Below are positions 25,885 to 34,574 of a stretch of DNA of 64,000 nt, piece after piece. This stretch comes from Candidatus Methanoperedentaceae archaeon (GTDB lineage Archaea; Halobacteriota; Methanosarcinia; Methanosarcinales; Methanoperedenaceae). The notes under the pieces were generated by a model that saw only the letters and a list, made by a program, of their open reading frames with translations, was not told the origin of the DNA and searched no databases. The stretch's first letter is position 1. Each line of letters opens with the position of its first letter. Position numbers and translations under genes: made by a program. The stretch lies in NCBI GenBank assembly GCA_003104905.1, contig PQAS01000042.1, positions 124,001-188,000 of the forward strand, written 5' to 3'.

Positions 25885-26088
25885 ATGGCAATATTAAGAA
25901 GTGATGAAATACGGAAGATGAATACTGATGAGAGACAGGAGGAACTGGACAAAATATTAATGGAGTTGCTCAGGGAACGCGCTATCGCTTCAGCGGGCGG
26001 CGCTCCTGAAAGCCCGGGAAAGATGAAAGAGATCAAAAGAACTATCGCAAGGATCAAAACGATCCAGACGGAGAAAATTAAGGAATGA
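25885..26088 (+). CDS. rpl29: Ribosomal protein uL29
   Basis: A 67-residue, two-helix protein. It starts [20 protein letters not shown] and ends with [20 protein letters not shown], matching archaeal uL29. Start ATG 25885 has gcggaggag upstream. It lies at the tunnel exit beside uL23. Its stop overlaps the rnp1 start region. Confidence 0.95.
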   Translation: MAILRSDEIRKMNTDERQEELDKILMELLRERAIASAGGAPESPGKMKEIKRTIARIKTIQTEKIKE

Positions 26089-26396
26089 AGATGACACCAC
26101 AAAATATCATACACCATGAACTTATTGGTCTTGATACAAAAGTAGTGTCCAGCACAAACAGGTCCCTTATCGGAATTGAGGGAAAAATAGTTGACGAAAC
26201 AAAAAATGTTTTGACCATAGAAACTGATGTCCAGGAAAAAAAGATCCCAAAATCCTGTTCATCTTTTATATTCACAGTTCCGTCGGTTGACGGCAAACGT
26301 TACTTGCCTTTAACACTAAAAGTCGACGGAAGATTATTGCTCTCGCAACCCGAAAACAGAATCCAGACAAAATTCAAGAAGAAATTCAGGAAATAG
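26085..26396 (+). CDS. rnp1: RNase P protein component 1 (Rpp29/Pop4)
   Basis: A 103-residue archaeal Rpp29. An N-terminal helix ([18 protein letters not shown]) is followed by an Sm-like barrel ([20 protein letters not shown], then [20 protein letters not shown]) and a basic tail ([12 protein letters not shown]). With Rpp21 it supports the specificity domain of RNase P RNA in tRNA 5' processing. ATG 26085 overlaps the rpl29 stop; ATG 26091 is an alternative start with aagga better spaced. Confidence 0.93.
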   Translation: MKMTPQNIIHHELIGLDTKVVSSTNRSLIGIEGKIVDETKNVLTIETDVQEKKIPKSCSSFIFTVPSVDGKRYLPLTLKVDGRLLLSQPENRIQTKFKKKFRK

Positions 26397-26409
26397 ATGA
26401 GGTATATAA

Positions 26410-26733
26410 ATGACACGTGATATTGGGTTGGATGTTCAACCGCCAACAAAAGAATGCGCAGATCCAAATTGTCCATTTCATGGGACCCTGCCGGTCAGAG
26501 GGCAGGTCTTAAGTGGGGTAGTAGTAAGCGATAAAATGGATAAGACGGTAGTCGTGCAGAGAACATATGTAAAAAAGAATGCAAAATATGAGCGATACGA
26601 GAAAAGAAAGACAAAAGTACACGCTCACAACCCTCCCTGCATGAATGCAGTAGAAGGAGCAAAAGTAACGATTGCTGAATGCCGCCCCTTGAGTAAGACA
26701 AAATCCTATGTAATAATAGAGGTGCAAAAATGA
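26410..26733 (+). CDS. rps17: Ribosomal protein uS17
   Basis: A 107-residue protein of the archaeal type with N-terminal extension [20 protein letters not shown] and OB-fold core [20 protein letters not shown], then [21 protein letters not shown] Cys pair in the extension may bind zinc. It overlaps rpl14 by 4 nt. Confidence 0.96.
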   Translation: MTRDIGLDVQPPTKECADPNCPFHGTLPVRGQVLSGVVVSDKMDKTVVVQRTYVKKNAKYERYEKRKTKVHAHNPPCMNAVEGAKVTIAECRPLSKTKSYVIIEVQK

Positions 26734-27128
26734 AAGGGATGAAGGCAAAAATACCGCGCGCCATAAACACAGCGGCTCGAATGGAATGTGCTGATAATAC
26801 AGGTGCGCGAATTGTTGAAGTCATATCGGTATTGAAATACCGCGGTGTCAGGAACAGATACCCTCGCGGCGGTGTAGGAGATACTCTTATCGTAAGCGTT
26901 AAGAAAGGAACCCCGGAAACAAGAAAACAGGTTTTCAAAGCTGTTATCATCCGCCAGAAAAAAGAATTCAGGCGCCCTGATGGAATGAGGGTTTCTTTTG
27001 AAGATAATGCCGTAGTGATCGTAGATGATGAAGGCGTGCCAAAGGGTACGGAAATAAAAGGACCTGTAGCCAGGGAGGCAGCGGAACGTTACTTAAAAAT
27101 CTCATCCGCAGCTTCGATAATTGTTTAG
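26730..27128 (+). CDS. rpl14: Ribosomal protein uL14
   Basis: A 132-residue protein: [20 protein letters not shown], then [40 protein letters not shown] and [20 protein letters not shown] are uL14 signatures. Its face takes part in intersubunit bridges and binds aIF6. Start is fixed by the ATGA overlap with rps17. Confidence 0.97.
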   Translation: MKGMKAKIPRAINTAARMECADNTGARIVEVISVLKYRGVRNRYPRGGVGDTLIVSVKKGTPETRKQVFKAVIIRQKKEFRRPDGMRVSFEDNAVVIVDDEGVPKGTEIKGPVAREAAERYLKISSAASIIV

Positions 27129-27137
27129 GTGAGAAAA

Positions 27138-27479
27138 ATGGTATCAACACAACCAAGAAAACAAAGAAAATCCAGGTATCAGGCGCCTCTCCATATCAGA
27201 CATAAGTTAATGGGTGCGATGTTAAGCCCTGAACTTCGTGAAGAACATAAAATAAAAAGTATATCTGTCCGTGTAGGCGATACTGTCAAGGTATTGCGCG
27301 GGGACAATAAAGGCAAAGAAGGAAAGGTAGCAGTAGTAAACCTTGCAAATATGACAATTACCGTAGATGGTGTAAGTGTTACAAAATCTGATGGTACAGA
27401 GGTTCCAAGACCAATACAACCTTCAAATGTAATGATAACAAAATTAGAAACAAAAGATGAAAAGCGCTTGGGTGATTAA
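27138..27479 (+). CDS. rpl24: Ribosomal protein uL24
   Basis: Start ATG 27138 is preferred to GTG 27129, because GGTGAG at 27128-27133 serves as ribosome site. The 113-residue product has the archaeal N-terminus [20 protein letters not shown] and a KOW motif ([19 protein letters not shown]). Its TAA overlaps the rps4e ATG by one base. Confidence 0.96.
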   Translation: MVSTQPRKQRKSRYQAPLHIRHKLMGAMLSPELREEHKIKSISVRVGDTVKVLRGDNKGKEGKVAVVNLANMTITVDGVSVTKSDGTEVPRPIQPSNVMITKLETKDEKRLGD

Positions 27480-28172
27480 ATGGCAACACATCAGAAAAGA
27501 GTAGCAGCGCCCATATCGTGGCCTATTACCAGAAAAACACATCACTGGGTAGTTGGAGCTAATCCGGGAGCCCATTCAATGGAAACCGGAATTCCATTAC
27601 TCGTGGTAGTACGGGACATCCTTAAAGTCGCAAACAATGCCAGGGAAGCTAAAAGGATAATTAATGAAAAGAACATTTACATTGACGGTGTGGTAAGAAC
27701 CGATTATAAGCACATGGTGGGTCTTTTTGATATTATATCAATACCAGCTACAAATGAATATTATCGTGTTCTTCTTGATGCAAAGAACAGGTTTAAACTC
27801 TTCAAAGAAGATGCAAACGCCGGTAAGCTATGCAGGATAAACAATAAAACCATTATTAGAAAAGGGGCCGTACAGCTCAATCTGCATGATGGTACAAATG
27901 TACTTGGATCAAATGATTACAAGACTTTTGATACAGTAATTCTCGATACCAAGGACCACAAGATAATTAAACACCTGGATTACAAAGCCGGAAATCTTGC
28001 AATGATCGTCGGAGGAGAACATTCAGGAGAAATCGGAAAGATAAAGCAGATCCGAAAAGTCAGAGGTTCAGGAACGAACATGGTGGCCATATCAAATGAA
28101 ACGGAATTTGAGACGATTGAAGCTTACGTATATGTAATAGGTGAAACCACACCGCAGATCAAGGTGGTATAA
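27480..28172 (+). CDS. rps4e: Ribosomal protein eS4
   Basis: A 230-residue archaeal/eukaryotic-type protein, absent from bacteria. It has an S4-like RNA-binding region (VVVRDILKVANNAREAKRII, then NEKNIYIDGVVRTDYKHMVG), the conserved GLFDIISIP and a C-terminal KOW-like segment (AMIVGGEHSGEIGKIKQIRK). It directly abuts rpl24 and rpl5. Confidence 0.96.
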   Translation: MATHQKRVAAPISWPITRKTHHWVVGANPGAHSMETGIPLLVVVRDILKVANNAREAKRIINEKNIYIDGVVRTDYKHMVGLFDIISIPATNEYYRVLLDAKNRFKLFKEDANAGKLCRINNKTIIRKGAVQLNLHDGTNVLGSNDYKTFDTVILDTKDHKIIKHLDYKAGNLAMIVGGEHSGEIGKIKQIRKVRGSGTNMVAISNETEFETIEAYVYVIGETTPQIKVV

Positions 28173-28679
28173 ATGAATCCGATGAGAACACCTTCAATTG
28201 ATAAAGTGACTGTACATATCTGTACAGGAGAAAGCGGTGAGCGATTGACCAATGCTGAAAAATTGCTCGGGGCCATCGTCAAGCAAAAACCTGTAAGGTC
28301 CATGGCAAAGAAAACCCTGCCGAATTTTTCGATAAAGAAAAATGAACCGATCGGCTGCAAGGTGACCTTAAGGGGAAACAACGCCAGAGAGTTCCTTAAA
28401 ACCGCATTGAAGATCATTGATAATAAGATCAATGCAACACAATTCGATCAAAATGGAAATTTTTCATTTGGGGTAGAGGAACATACGGACTTTCCCGGTA
28501 TGAAATACGACCCTTCAATAGGTATCTATGGAATGGATATCAATGTGGCGGTAAAAAGAGCGGGATACAGGATACGCTCAAGAAAGATCGAGAAGAACAG
28601 AATATCCAACGATCACAGATTGAAAAAGGACGATGTTATCTCATTTGTGAAAGATAAGTACGGTTTGGAGGTAATTTAA
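28173..28679 (+). CDS. rpl5: Ribosomal protein uL5
   Basis: A 168-residue protein: MRTPSIDKVTVHICTGESGE, then AEKLLGAIVKQKPVRSMAKK, EHTDFPGMKYDPSIGIYGMD and VKRAGYRIRSRKIEKNRI are conserved. It binds 5S rRNA in the central protuberance. The stop abuts the ATG of rps14. Confidence 0.97.
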   Translation: MNPMRTPSIDKVTVHICTGESGERLTNAEKLLGAIVKQKPVRSMAKKTLPNFSIKKNEPIGCKVTLRGNNAREFLKTALKIIDNKINATQFDQNGNFSFGVEEHTDFPGMKYDPSIGIYGMDINVAVKRAGYRIRSRKIEKNRISNDHRLKKDDVISFVKDKYGLEVI

Positions 28680-28832
28680 ATGGAACGAAGTAATAAAAAA
28701 TTTGGAGCTGGCGCCAATGCCTGCAAACGCTGCGGCAGGAAACAGGGCCTGGTTCGGAAATATGGATTATACCTCTGCAGGCAGTGCTTCAGGGATACAG
28801 CATACCAGATGGGCTTTGAGAAATATACATAG
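28680..28832 (+). CDS. rps14: Ribosomal protein uS14, zinc-binding
   Basis: A short 50-residue gene in the expected place. It carries two zinc-binding pairs, CKRCG and CRQCF, and ends [12 protein letters not shown] as archaeal uS14 does. It is at the small-subunit head next to uS3 and uS19. gtttggaggtaa just upstream gives a strong ribosome site. Confidence 0.96.
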   Translation: MERSNKKFGAGANACKRCGRKQGLVRKYGLYLCRQCFRDTAYQMGFEKYT

Positions 28833-28841
28833 GTGATATCA

Positions 28842-29231
28842 ATGTTATTAGATCCACTTGCAGATGCATTATCAACAATAAAAAATGCTGAAATAATAGG
28901 CAAATCCGATTGCACTATCAAACCGGCTTCAAAGCTCATAGGAAACGTGCTTAAAGTCATGAAGGATAAGGGCTATATCGGCGATTTCGAATTCATCGAT
29001 GATGGAAAATCAGGTTATTTCAAGGTACAGCTTAAAGGAAAAATCAACAAGTGCGGAGTAATCAGACCGCGCCATGCCGTGAAGAATACCGAGTTTGAAA
29101 AATGGGAAAAGCGGTATTTGCCAGCAAAGGGCTTCGGCTCTATCATCCTGACAACCCCTGGCGGTGTAATGACACACAGTGAAGCCAGGGACAATGGCAT
29201 TGGCGGAGAGTTACTCGCTTATGTTTATTAG
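28842..29231 (+). CDS. rps8: Ribosomal protein uS8
   Basis: Start ATG 28842 fits the family start [17 protein letters not shown] and has GGTGA 6 nt upstream; the in-frame GTG at 28833 is part of that site. The 129-residue product ends with [20 protein letters not shown]. It binds helix 21 of 16S rRNA. Confidence 0.97.
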   Translation: MLLDPLADALSTIKNAEIIGKSDCTIKPASKLIGNVLKVMKDKGYIGDFEFIDDGKSGYFKVQLKGKINKCGVIRPRHAVKNTEFEKWEKRYLPAKGFGSIILTTPGGVMTHSEARDNGIGGELLAYVY

Positions 29232-29240
29232 GTGAAAGTC

Positions 29241-29771
29241 ATGGAAACAAAAAGAACAATAGAAATCCCTGAGGGTGTAAAAATAAACATCGATAGCACG
29301 AATGTATCGATATCGGGCCCGCAGGGTCAACTCCAGAAAAAACTCTGGTATCCGGGAGTTGCCATAAAAAAGGCTGATTCCGAGCTTATTGTGGAGACAA
29401 ATATTCCACGTAGGGAACAGCTTGCAATAATTGGCACATACGAATCCCACTTAAAAAATATGATCGTTGGAGTTACCAAAGGTTACCAATATACGATGAA
29501 AGTCGTTTATTCACATTTCCCGATCCAGATAAAGACGGAAGGAAACAAGGTAATAGTAGCTAATTTCCTCGGCGAAAAGAAATCAAGAAAAGCCAATATT
29601 CTGGGCAGTACCAAAGTCACGATAAAAGGCGATCAGGTTATCCTTAACGGTATAAATAAGGAAGATGTCGGCCAGACAGCAGCAAATATCCGTCAGGCTA
29701 CAAAAATAAAAAGATTTGATCCCAGGGTGTTCCAGGATGGGATTTATCTCGTGGAACAGTCAGGACGGTGA
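29241..29771 (+). CDS. rpl6: Ribosomal protein uL6
   Basis: Start ATG 29241 has TAGGTGA 6 nt upstream. The 176-residue protein shows two uL6 repeats (VSISGPQGQLQKKLWYPGVA and the C-terminal NGINKEDVGQTAANIRQATK, then DPRVFQDGIYLVEQ). It lies at the base of the P-stalk and sarcin-ricin loop. The end overlaps the upstream GTG of the next gene. Confidence 0.97.
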   Translation: METKRTIEIPEGVKINIDSTNVSISGPQGQLQKKLWYPGVAIKKADSELIVETNIPRREQLAIIGTYESHLKNMIVGVTKGYQYTMKVVYSHFPIQIKTEGNKVIVANFLGEKKSRKANILGSTKVTIKGDQVILNGINKEDVGQTAANIRQATKIKRFDPRVFQDGIYLVEQSGR

Positions 29772-29776
29772 AAATT

Positions 29777-30412
29777 ATGGAAGATGAAGCGATCAAACAG
29801 CTTACAACCATCGAAGGTGTTGGCAAGGCCAAAGCGAAAATACTCTATGATGCAGGATTCAAGACAATTGAATCTGTAAAAAAGGCAAATGAAGATGAGA
29901 TTGCCGACATCAAAGGAATCGGCGAAAAACTTGCCCAGAAGATTAAAGCTTCTGCCGATCAAATGGTGATTGAAGAAGAGCAAGCGGAAATAATTGAAAC
30001 TTCGCCTGTCACAATCACACTTGATACGGAAACAAAAAGACTTCTTAATATAAGGAAAAAACAGAAAAGCAAGAAACCCACATTCAAGCAGACTGATTCC
30101 CATAAGAAGAAAAAGCTTGCCGATCATTGGAGGAAACCGGATGGCATACATAATAAAACACGCTATTCAAAGCATGGAAAATGTCCTCTTGTAGAAGCAG
30201 GATACGGAAGTCCGGCGGCTGTTCGCGGGCTCCATCCCTCGGGATTTGAAGAGATAATTGTAAATAACATTAAAGAGGTCGAATCTCTCAAGACCGACAG
30301 GCAGGCTGGCAGAATTGCCAGGACAGTGGGAGCAAGAAAGCGCAGCTTGATCGAGAAAAAAGCTGCTGAATTGGGATTGAAGATCCTGAATCCTGCAAGG
30401 AAGGTGGATTAA
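29777..30412 (+). CDS. rpl32e: Ribosomal protein eL32 with N-terminal helix-hairpin-helix domain
   Basis: Start ATG 29777 has GGTGA 6-7 nt upstream. The first 55 residues form a tandem helix-hairpin-helix unit (QLTTIEGVGKAKAKILYDAG, then IADIKGIGEKLAQKIKASAD), as in RuvA and RecA-type HhH domains. The eL32 core starts at about residue 90 (TKRLLNIRKKQKSKKPTFKQ, then HWRKPDGIHNKTRYSKHGKC). The HhH extension is known from some euryarchaeal eL32 proteins and may add RNA contacts. The rpl19e gene follows after 1 nt. Confidence 0.95.
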   Translation: MEDEAIKQLTTIEGVGKAKAKILYDAGFKTIESVKKANEDEIADIKGIGEKLAQKIKASADQMVIEEEQAEIIETSPVTITLDTETKRLLNIRKKQKSKKPTFKQTDSHKKKKLADHWRKPDGIHNKTRYSKHGKCPLVEAGYGSPAAVRGLHPSGFEEIIVNNIKEVESLKTDRQAGRIARTVGARKRSLIEKKAAELGLKILNPARKVD

Positions 30413-30413
30413 A

Positions 30414-30866
30414 ATGACAGATCTGGCAAATCAGAGAAGACTTGCTGCGGAAGTTATGTCTATTGGTGTCAACCGCGTATGGATGAACCCTGAAGCATAC
30501 AAAGATATTTCTACAGCTCTTACACGGGAAGATATCCGAAAATTGATAAGCGAAGAGAAAATCGGAAAAAGAAATATCCAGGGAGTAAGCCGCGGTAGAG
30601 CCCGGAAAGTTGATGAAACCCGTGCATATGGGCACAGGAAAGGTCATGGTTCAAGATCAGGAGCAAAAGGCGCAAGGAATCCTAAGAAAGAACAATGGAT
30701 GAAAAAAATCCGTGCATTGCGCAGCCAACTTAAGGAAATGAAAGAGAACAAGACCATTGAAGTCTCAACGTACAGGAAATTATACCGAAAGGCCAAAGGC
30801 GGAGAATACAGAAGCAGGGCACACCTTATTGCCCATGTGGAACAGCTAAAAGCTAAGGAGGCTTGA
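30414..30866 (+). CDS. rpl19e: Ribosomal protein eL19
   Basis: A 150-residue archaeal/eukaryotic-type protein: QRRLAAEVMSIGVNRVWMNP, then RGRARKVDETRAYGHRKGHG and a long basic C-terminal helix (YRKLYRKAKGGEYRSRAHLI). It forms an intersubunit bridge. aaggag near its end serves rpl18. Confidence 0.96.
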   Translation: MTDLANQRRLAAEVMSIGVNRVWMNPEAYKDISTALTREDIRKLISEEKIGKRNIQGVSRGRARKVDETRAYGHRKGHGSRSGAKGARNPKKEQWMKKIRALRSQLKEMKENKTIEVSTYRKLYRKAKGGEYRSRAHLIAHVEQLKAKEA

Positions 30867-30868
30867 AT

Positions 30869-31387
30869 ATGGCAACAGGATCACGTTATAAAGTAAAATT
30901 CAGAAGAGTCAGGATGGGCAAAACGGATTATCGTGCAAGAAAACAATTGCTGATATCAAAAAAGCCCAGGCTCGTAATCAGGAAAAGCCTGAAAAATACA
31001 CAGGTACAGATAATAGTACCTCAACCTGCCGGCGATGTTACACTGGTATGCGCCAATACGCAGGATTTAAAGAAATATGGCTACACAGCCCCGACCGGAA
31101 ATATTACATCAGCATACCTGGCAGGATTATTGCTTGGATACCGGGCAAAGAAAAAGGGACAGACAGAGGCAATAACTGACCTTGGATTATATCATACTAC
31201 AAAAGGGGGACTTCTGTTTGCCGCATTGAAAGGTGCGATAGATGCAGGTCTTGAAATCCCGCACGACCCCAAGATATTCCCGTCTGAAGACAGGATCATG
31301 GGCAAGCATATTGACAAATACAGGAAAACCAATATTGTAGAACAATTCCAGGCGGTAAAGCAAAAGATTGAGGGCGAATTCAGGTGA
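30869..31387 (+). CDS. rpl18: Ribosomal protein uL18
   Basis: Start ATG 30869 has aaggag at 30855-30860. The 172-residue archaeal form begins [20 protein letters not shown], continues [20 protein letters not shown] and has the 5S rRNA-binding [20 protein letters not shown]. Its tail overlaps the upstream GTG of rps5. Confidence 0.96.
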   Translation: MATGSRYKVKFRRVRMGKTDYRARKQLLISKKPRLVIRKSLKNTQVQIIVPQPAGDVTLVCANTQDLKKYGYTAPTGNITSAYLAGLLLGYRAKKKGQTEAITDLGLYHTTKGGLLFAALKGAIDAGLEIPHDPKIFPSEDRIMGKHIDKYRKTNIVEQFQAVKQKIEGEFR

Positions 31388-31392
31388 ATAAA

Positions 31393-32013
31393 ATGAGAGA
31401 TAAAGGATTTGAACAACATAAAGAGGAATGGCTCCCTCAGACAAGACTGGGAAAACTGGTCAAGGAGGGACAGGTTACAACCATGGGTGAAGCCCTTGCA
31501 TCGGGACTTCCGATAAGGGAGTCACAAATCGTAGATGCGCTATTGCCAGAGATCAGAGATGAAGTTCTGGATATCAATATGGTCCAGAGAATGACAGACT
31601 CGGGAAGAAGAGTAAAGTTCAGAGCAACGGTCATCGTTGGTAACGGTGATGGTTTTATCGGTATCGGAGAAGGCAAGGACGTTCAAGTTGGAATCGCTAT
31701 CCGGAAAGCAATAGATACTGCCAAGATGAACATAATCGGCATTAAACGTGGCTGCGGTTCATGGGAATGTGGCTGTGGACAGGGTCATACCGTACCTTTT
31801 GAAGTAAAAGGGAAAACCGGAAGTGTGGAAGTTAAACTCAGGCCTGCACCCAGAGGACTTGGAATTGCTTCAGGCGGAACTGCAAAAAAGGTGCTGGAGA
31901 TAGCAGGAATCAAAGACGTCTGGACAAAAGTCAGTGGGGAAACCAGAACGACCCTTAATTTCGCAAAAGCAACTTTTGATGCACTTATAAAAACAACAAC
32001 TATGAAGGTGTGA
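31393..32013 (+). CDS. rps5: Ribosomal protein uS5
   Basis: Start ATG 31393 has AGGTGA 6 nt upstream; GTG 31384 is the alternative. The 206-residue protein has the archaeal N-terminus ([20 protein letters not shown]) and the dsRBD-like core ([20 protein letters not shown], then [20 protein letters not shown]). It is at the mRNA entry channel and helps decoding accuracy. Confidence 0.97.
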   Translation: MRDKGFEQHKEEWLPQTRLGKLVKEGQVTTMGEALASGLPIRESQIVDALLPEIRDEVLDINMVQRMTDSGRRVKFRATVIVGNGDGFIGIGEGKDVQVGIAIRKAIDTAKMNIIGIKRGCGSWECGCGQGHTVPFEVKGKTGSVEVKLRPAPRGLGIASGGTAKKVLEIAGIKDVWTKVSGETRTTLNFAKATFDALIKTTTMKV

Positions 32014-32016
32014 GAA

Positions 32017-32478
32017 ATGTACGCTATAGTAAAACTTCGCGGGGAAGTTAAAACCAGGCAGGATATCAGGGATACATTAAGAATGTTGCGCCTTGACAGG
32101 GTAAATCACTGTGTGGTCGTTCCTGAGACACCCACCTATAGTGGGATGATCCATAAAGCAAAGGATTACGTTGCATGGGGCGTTATAACCCCTGAGACAC
32201 TTGCCCAAATGCTTGAAAATAGAGGCAAACTCGAAGGAGGCGATGACCTGACTGAGGAATACCTGAGTAAGAACACGAAATTCAAATCTTTCAAGGAACT
32301 AGCAAAAGCCATATGTGAAGGAAGCTCATCAATAGCTGATATTCCTAAATTAAAACCTGTTTTCAGGATGCATCCGGCAAGGAAAGGTCTAAAGGGTACA
32401 AAAAGAACTTTTCAGGAAGGAGGAGATCTCGGATTCCATGGAACCGAAATCAATACCCTGCTAACTAAGATGAGGTAA
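32017..32478 (+). CDS. rpl30: Ribosomal protein uL30
   Basis: A 153-residue archaeal-length protein: [20 protein letters not shown], then [39 protein letters not shown] and the C-terminal [20 protein letters not shown]. It is preceded by GGTGTGAGAA at the end of rps5. It sits beside rpl15 as in other archaea. Confidence 0.96.
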   Translation: MYAIVKLRGEVKTRQDIRDTLRMLRLDRVNHCVVVPETPTYSGMIHKAKDYVAWGVITPETLAQMLENRGKLEGGDDLTEEYLSKNTKFKSFKELAKAICEGSSSIADIPKLKPVFRMHPARKGLKGTKRTFQEGGDLGFHGTEINTLLTKMR

Positions 32479-32483
32479 TTATT

Positions 32484-32942
32484 ATGAGCAAACAAAAAAC
32501 CAAGAAATTCAGGGGATCAAGGACATGCGGCGGAGGCACGCATAAGAACCGAAGAGGTGGAGGCAGCCGCGGTGGACGTGGAAATGCCGGAACATGCAAG
32601 CATCATTTTGTTCGTTCAATGCAGCGCGGTTTGAGTTTTGGTAAGAACGGATTCAAACGCCCACAGTCAGTAACATCAGATTTGATCATCGTAAATATCG
32701 GAGAGATCGATGAGGCAATTGAACAACTCGTAACAGATGGATTTGCAGAAAAAAAAGGCAATGCATTCCATATTGACCTTGGCAACATCGGTATCGAAAA
32801 AGTACTTGGGAGTGGAAAAGTGACGAAACCTTTATTCATAACCGCTGCCGAGTTCTCATCTCTGGCAAAGCAGAAAATCGAAGAAGCCAAAGGGCAGACC
32901 AATTGTCCTGCAGAAAAATTAGAAACTATAAAACAAGAGTAA
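32484..32942 (+). CDS. rpl15: Ribosomal protein uL15
   Basis: A 152-residue protein. Its Gly/Arg-rich N-terminal extension ([20 protein letters not shown]) reaches into the large subunit. The core includes [20 protein letters not shown] and [20 protein letters not shown]. The stop is 6 nt before secY, so the translocon pore is co-transcribed. Confidence 0.96.
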   Translation: MSKQKTKKFRGSRTCGGGTHKNRRGGGSRGGRGNAGTCKHHFVRSMQRGLSFGKNGFKRPQSVTSDLIIVNIGEIDEAIEQLVTDGFAEKKGNAFHIDLGNIGIEKVLGSGKVTKPLFITAAEFSSLAKQKIEEAKGQTNCPAEKLETIKQE

Positions 32943-32948
32943 TTAAAC

Positions 32949-34427
32949 ATGGCATTTGAAAGTCTTGCACCTCTATTGAATCGTCTTCCTGCGGTTAAAC
33001 GTCCGGAAGGTCATGTGCATTTTAAGAAGAAACTTGGATGGACATTGGGTATTCTTGTCCTGTATTTCGTTCTGGCCAATATCCCACTATTCGGACTGGA
33101 TAAAACCTCGATTGACCTTTTCGAACTCTACAGGGCATTTTTCGCCGGAGCTTCAGGTTCCCTGATGGTTCTGGGAATAGGTCCGATAGTCACCGCTTCA
33201 ATAGTGCTGCAATTGCTTGTAGGGGCAAATGTCATTAGAATGGATCTTACTGATCCGCATCAGCAGGCCATATTCCAGGGTTTGCAGAAACTTCTTGTTT
33301 TTGTGATGGTCGTTCTTGAAGCACTGCCGCAGATACTTGGCGGGTATATGAAAGCAGATGCAGGGCTCGCAGCGACGCTTGGCGTTGACGTGAGCTTTAT
33401 TACATTGCTGTTATTCATTCAAGTATGCATCGGCGGCGTATTGATCCTCTATATGGATGAAATAGTTTCCAAGTGGGGCATAGGCTCAGGAGTTGGAATG
33501 TTCATTATCGCCGGTGTATCTCAACAGATAGTCCAGGGTTTATTCAATTGGAAAGCCGATAATACGGGAGTCCCTATAGGTATCTTTCCTAAATGGATAT
33601 TCATGGCAGGTCCTACATCCGGCATTGATATGAATTATATCCTGGCCAACAAGGTACTATTCCTCTACGAAGCCGGTGTCCTGGCTTTGTTCAGTACAAT
33701 AATAATCTACCTGATGGTTGTCTACGTAGAAAGTACACGTATCGAGATACCCCTTGCCCATGCGGCTGTAAGAGGAGCACGCGGGCGATTTCCGGTAAAA
33801 CTCATCTATGCAAGTGTTTTGCCTATGATCCTGGTAAGAGCGCTTCAGGCAAATATCCAGATGGTAGGTCTTATCCTGTCAACCAAAGGTGTAACGTTGT
33901 TGGGAACCTACCAGAAAGGAACGCCTGTCGGTGGTCTAATGTATTATCTCTCGCCGATAAACGGGCCGAGTGATTGGATACCCTCTCTTGTCGGGCCAAA
34001 GTTCACAAGTCTTGGTGTTGCAGAACCTGCGATCTGGAAAATAATCCTTCATGTTTTCACGGATGCATCCATGCTTATTATTGGTGGTATAGTCTTTGCT
34101 CTTTTCTGGGTTGAAACCACAGGAATGGGTGCGAAGAATGTAGCTGAAAAGATCCAGAAATCAGGAATGCAGATCCCCGGCTACCGCAGAAGTAGCGGAA
34201 CGCTTGAGCGTGTAATGCAGCGATATGTCCCCAGAGTAACAGTGATCGGCGGGGCATTCATAGGTGTTCTTACACTCATTGCAAGTCTTCTGGGCACTCT
34301 TGGGGGTGCAGGCGGGACAGGTCTATTGCTGACAGTTAGTATCATGTACAGGTTGTATGAGGATATAGCAAGCCAGCAGATGATGGAAATGCACCCGATG
34401 ATGAGAAGCTTCTTCGGGAAAGAATGA
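32949..34427 (+). CDS. secY: Protein translocase subunit SecY
   Basis: A 492-residue membrane protein with ten predicted membrane segments and the archaeal SecY pattern: KKKLGWTLGILVLYFVLANI (TM1), the plug region before ASIVLQLLVGANVIRMDLTD, and the cytoplasmic loop VYVESTRIEIPLAHAAVRGA with RGRFPVKLIYASVLPMILVR. It forms the protein-conducting channel with SecE and SecG/Sec61beta, which are not in this window; SecD and SecF are at 45213-47821. It is the last gene of the cluster and is followed by a terminator. Confidence 0.97.
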   Translation: MAFESLAPLLNRLPAVKRPEGHVHFKKKLGWTLGILVLYFVLANIPLFGLDKTSIDLFELYRAFFAGASGSLMVLGIGPIVTASIVLQLLVGANVIRMDLTDPHQQAIFQGLQKLLVFVMVVLEALPQILGGYMKADAGLAATLGVDVSFITLLLFIQVCIGGVLILYMDEIVSKWGIGSGVGMFIIAGVSQQIVQGLFNWKADNTGVPIGIFPKWIFMAGPTSGIDMNYILANKVLFLYEAGVLALFSTIIIYLMVVYVESTRIEIPLAHAAVRGARGRFPVKLIYASVLPMILVRALQANIQMVGLILSTKGVTLLGTYQKGTPVGGLMYYLSPINGPSDWIPSLVGPKFTSLGVAEPAIWKIILHVFTDASMLIIGGIVFALFWVETTGMGAKNVAEKIQKSGMQIPGYRRSSGTLERVMQRYVPRVTVIGGAFIGVLTLIASLLGTLGGAGGTGLLLTVSIMYRLYEDIASQQMMEMHPMMRSFFGKE

Positions 34428-34452
34428 TTAAAGATAAGTAAATTGACACAGA

Positions 34453-34478
34453 GGGAACTTCGGAAGTTCCCCTTTTTT
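34453..34478 (+). terminator. Terminator after the ribosomal protein/secY cluster
   Basis: gggaactt (34453-34460) and aagttccc (34464-34471) form an 8-bp stem with loop cgg and are followed by six T. It starts 26 nt after the secY stop. Confidence 0.85.
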
Positions 34479-34574
34479 CATCTTCTGAATAAGCATGGAG
34501 ACTTTCAGATAAAAACGGAACTATTAAATATCGTAATTTAAATCTATAATATATAGAATTGTTTGAGGAAAATT

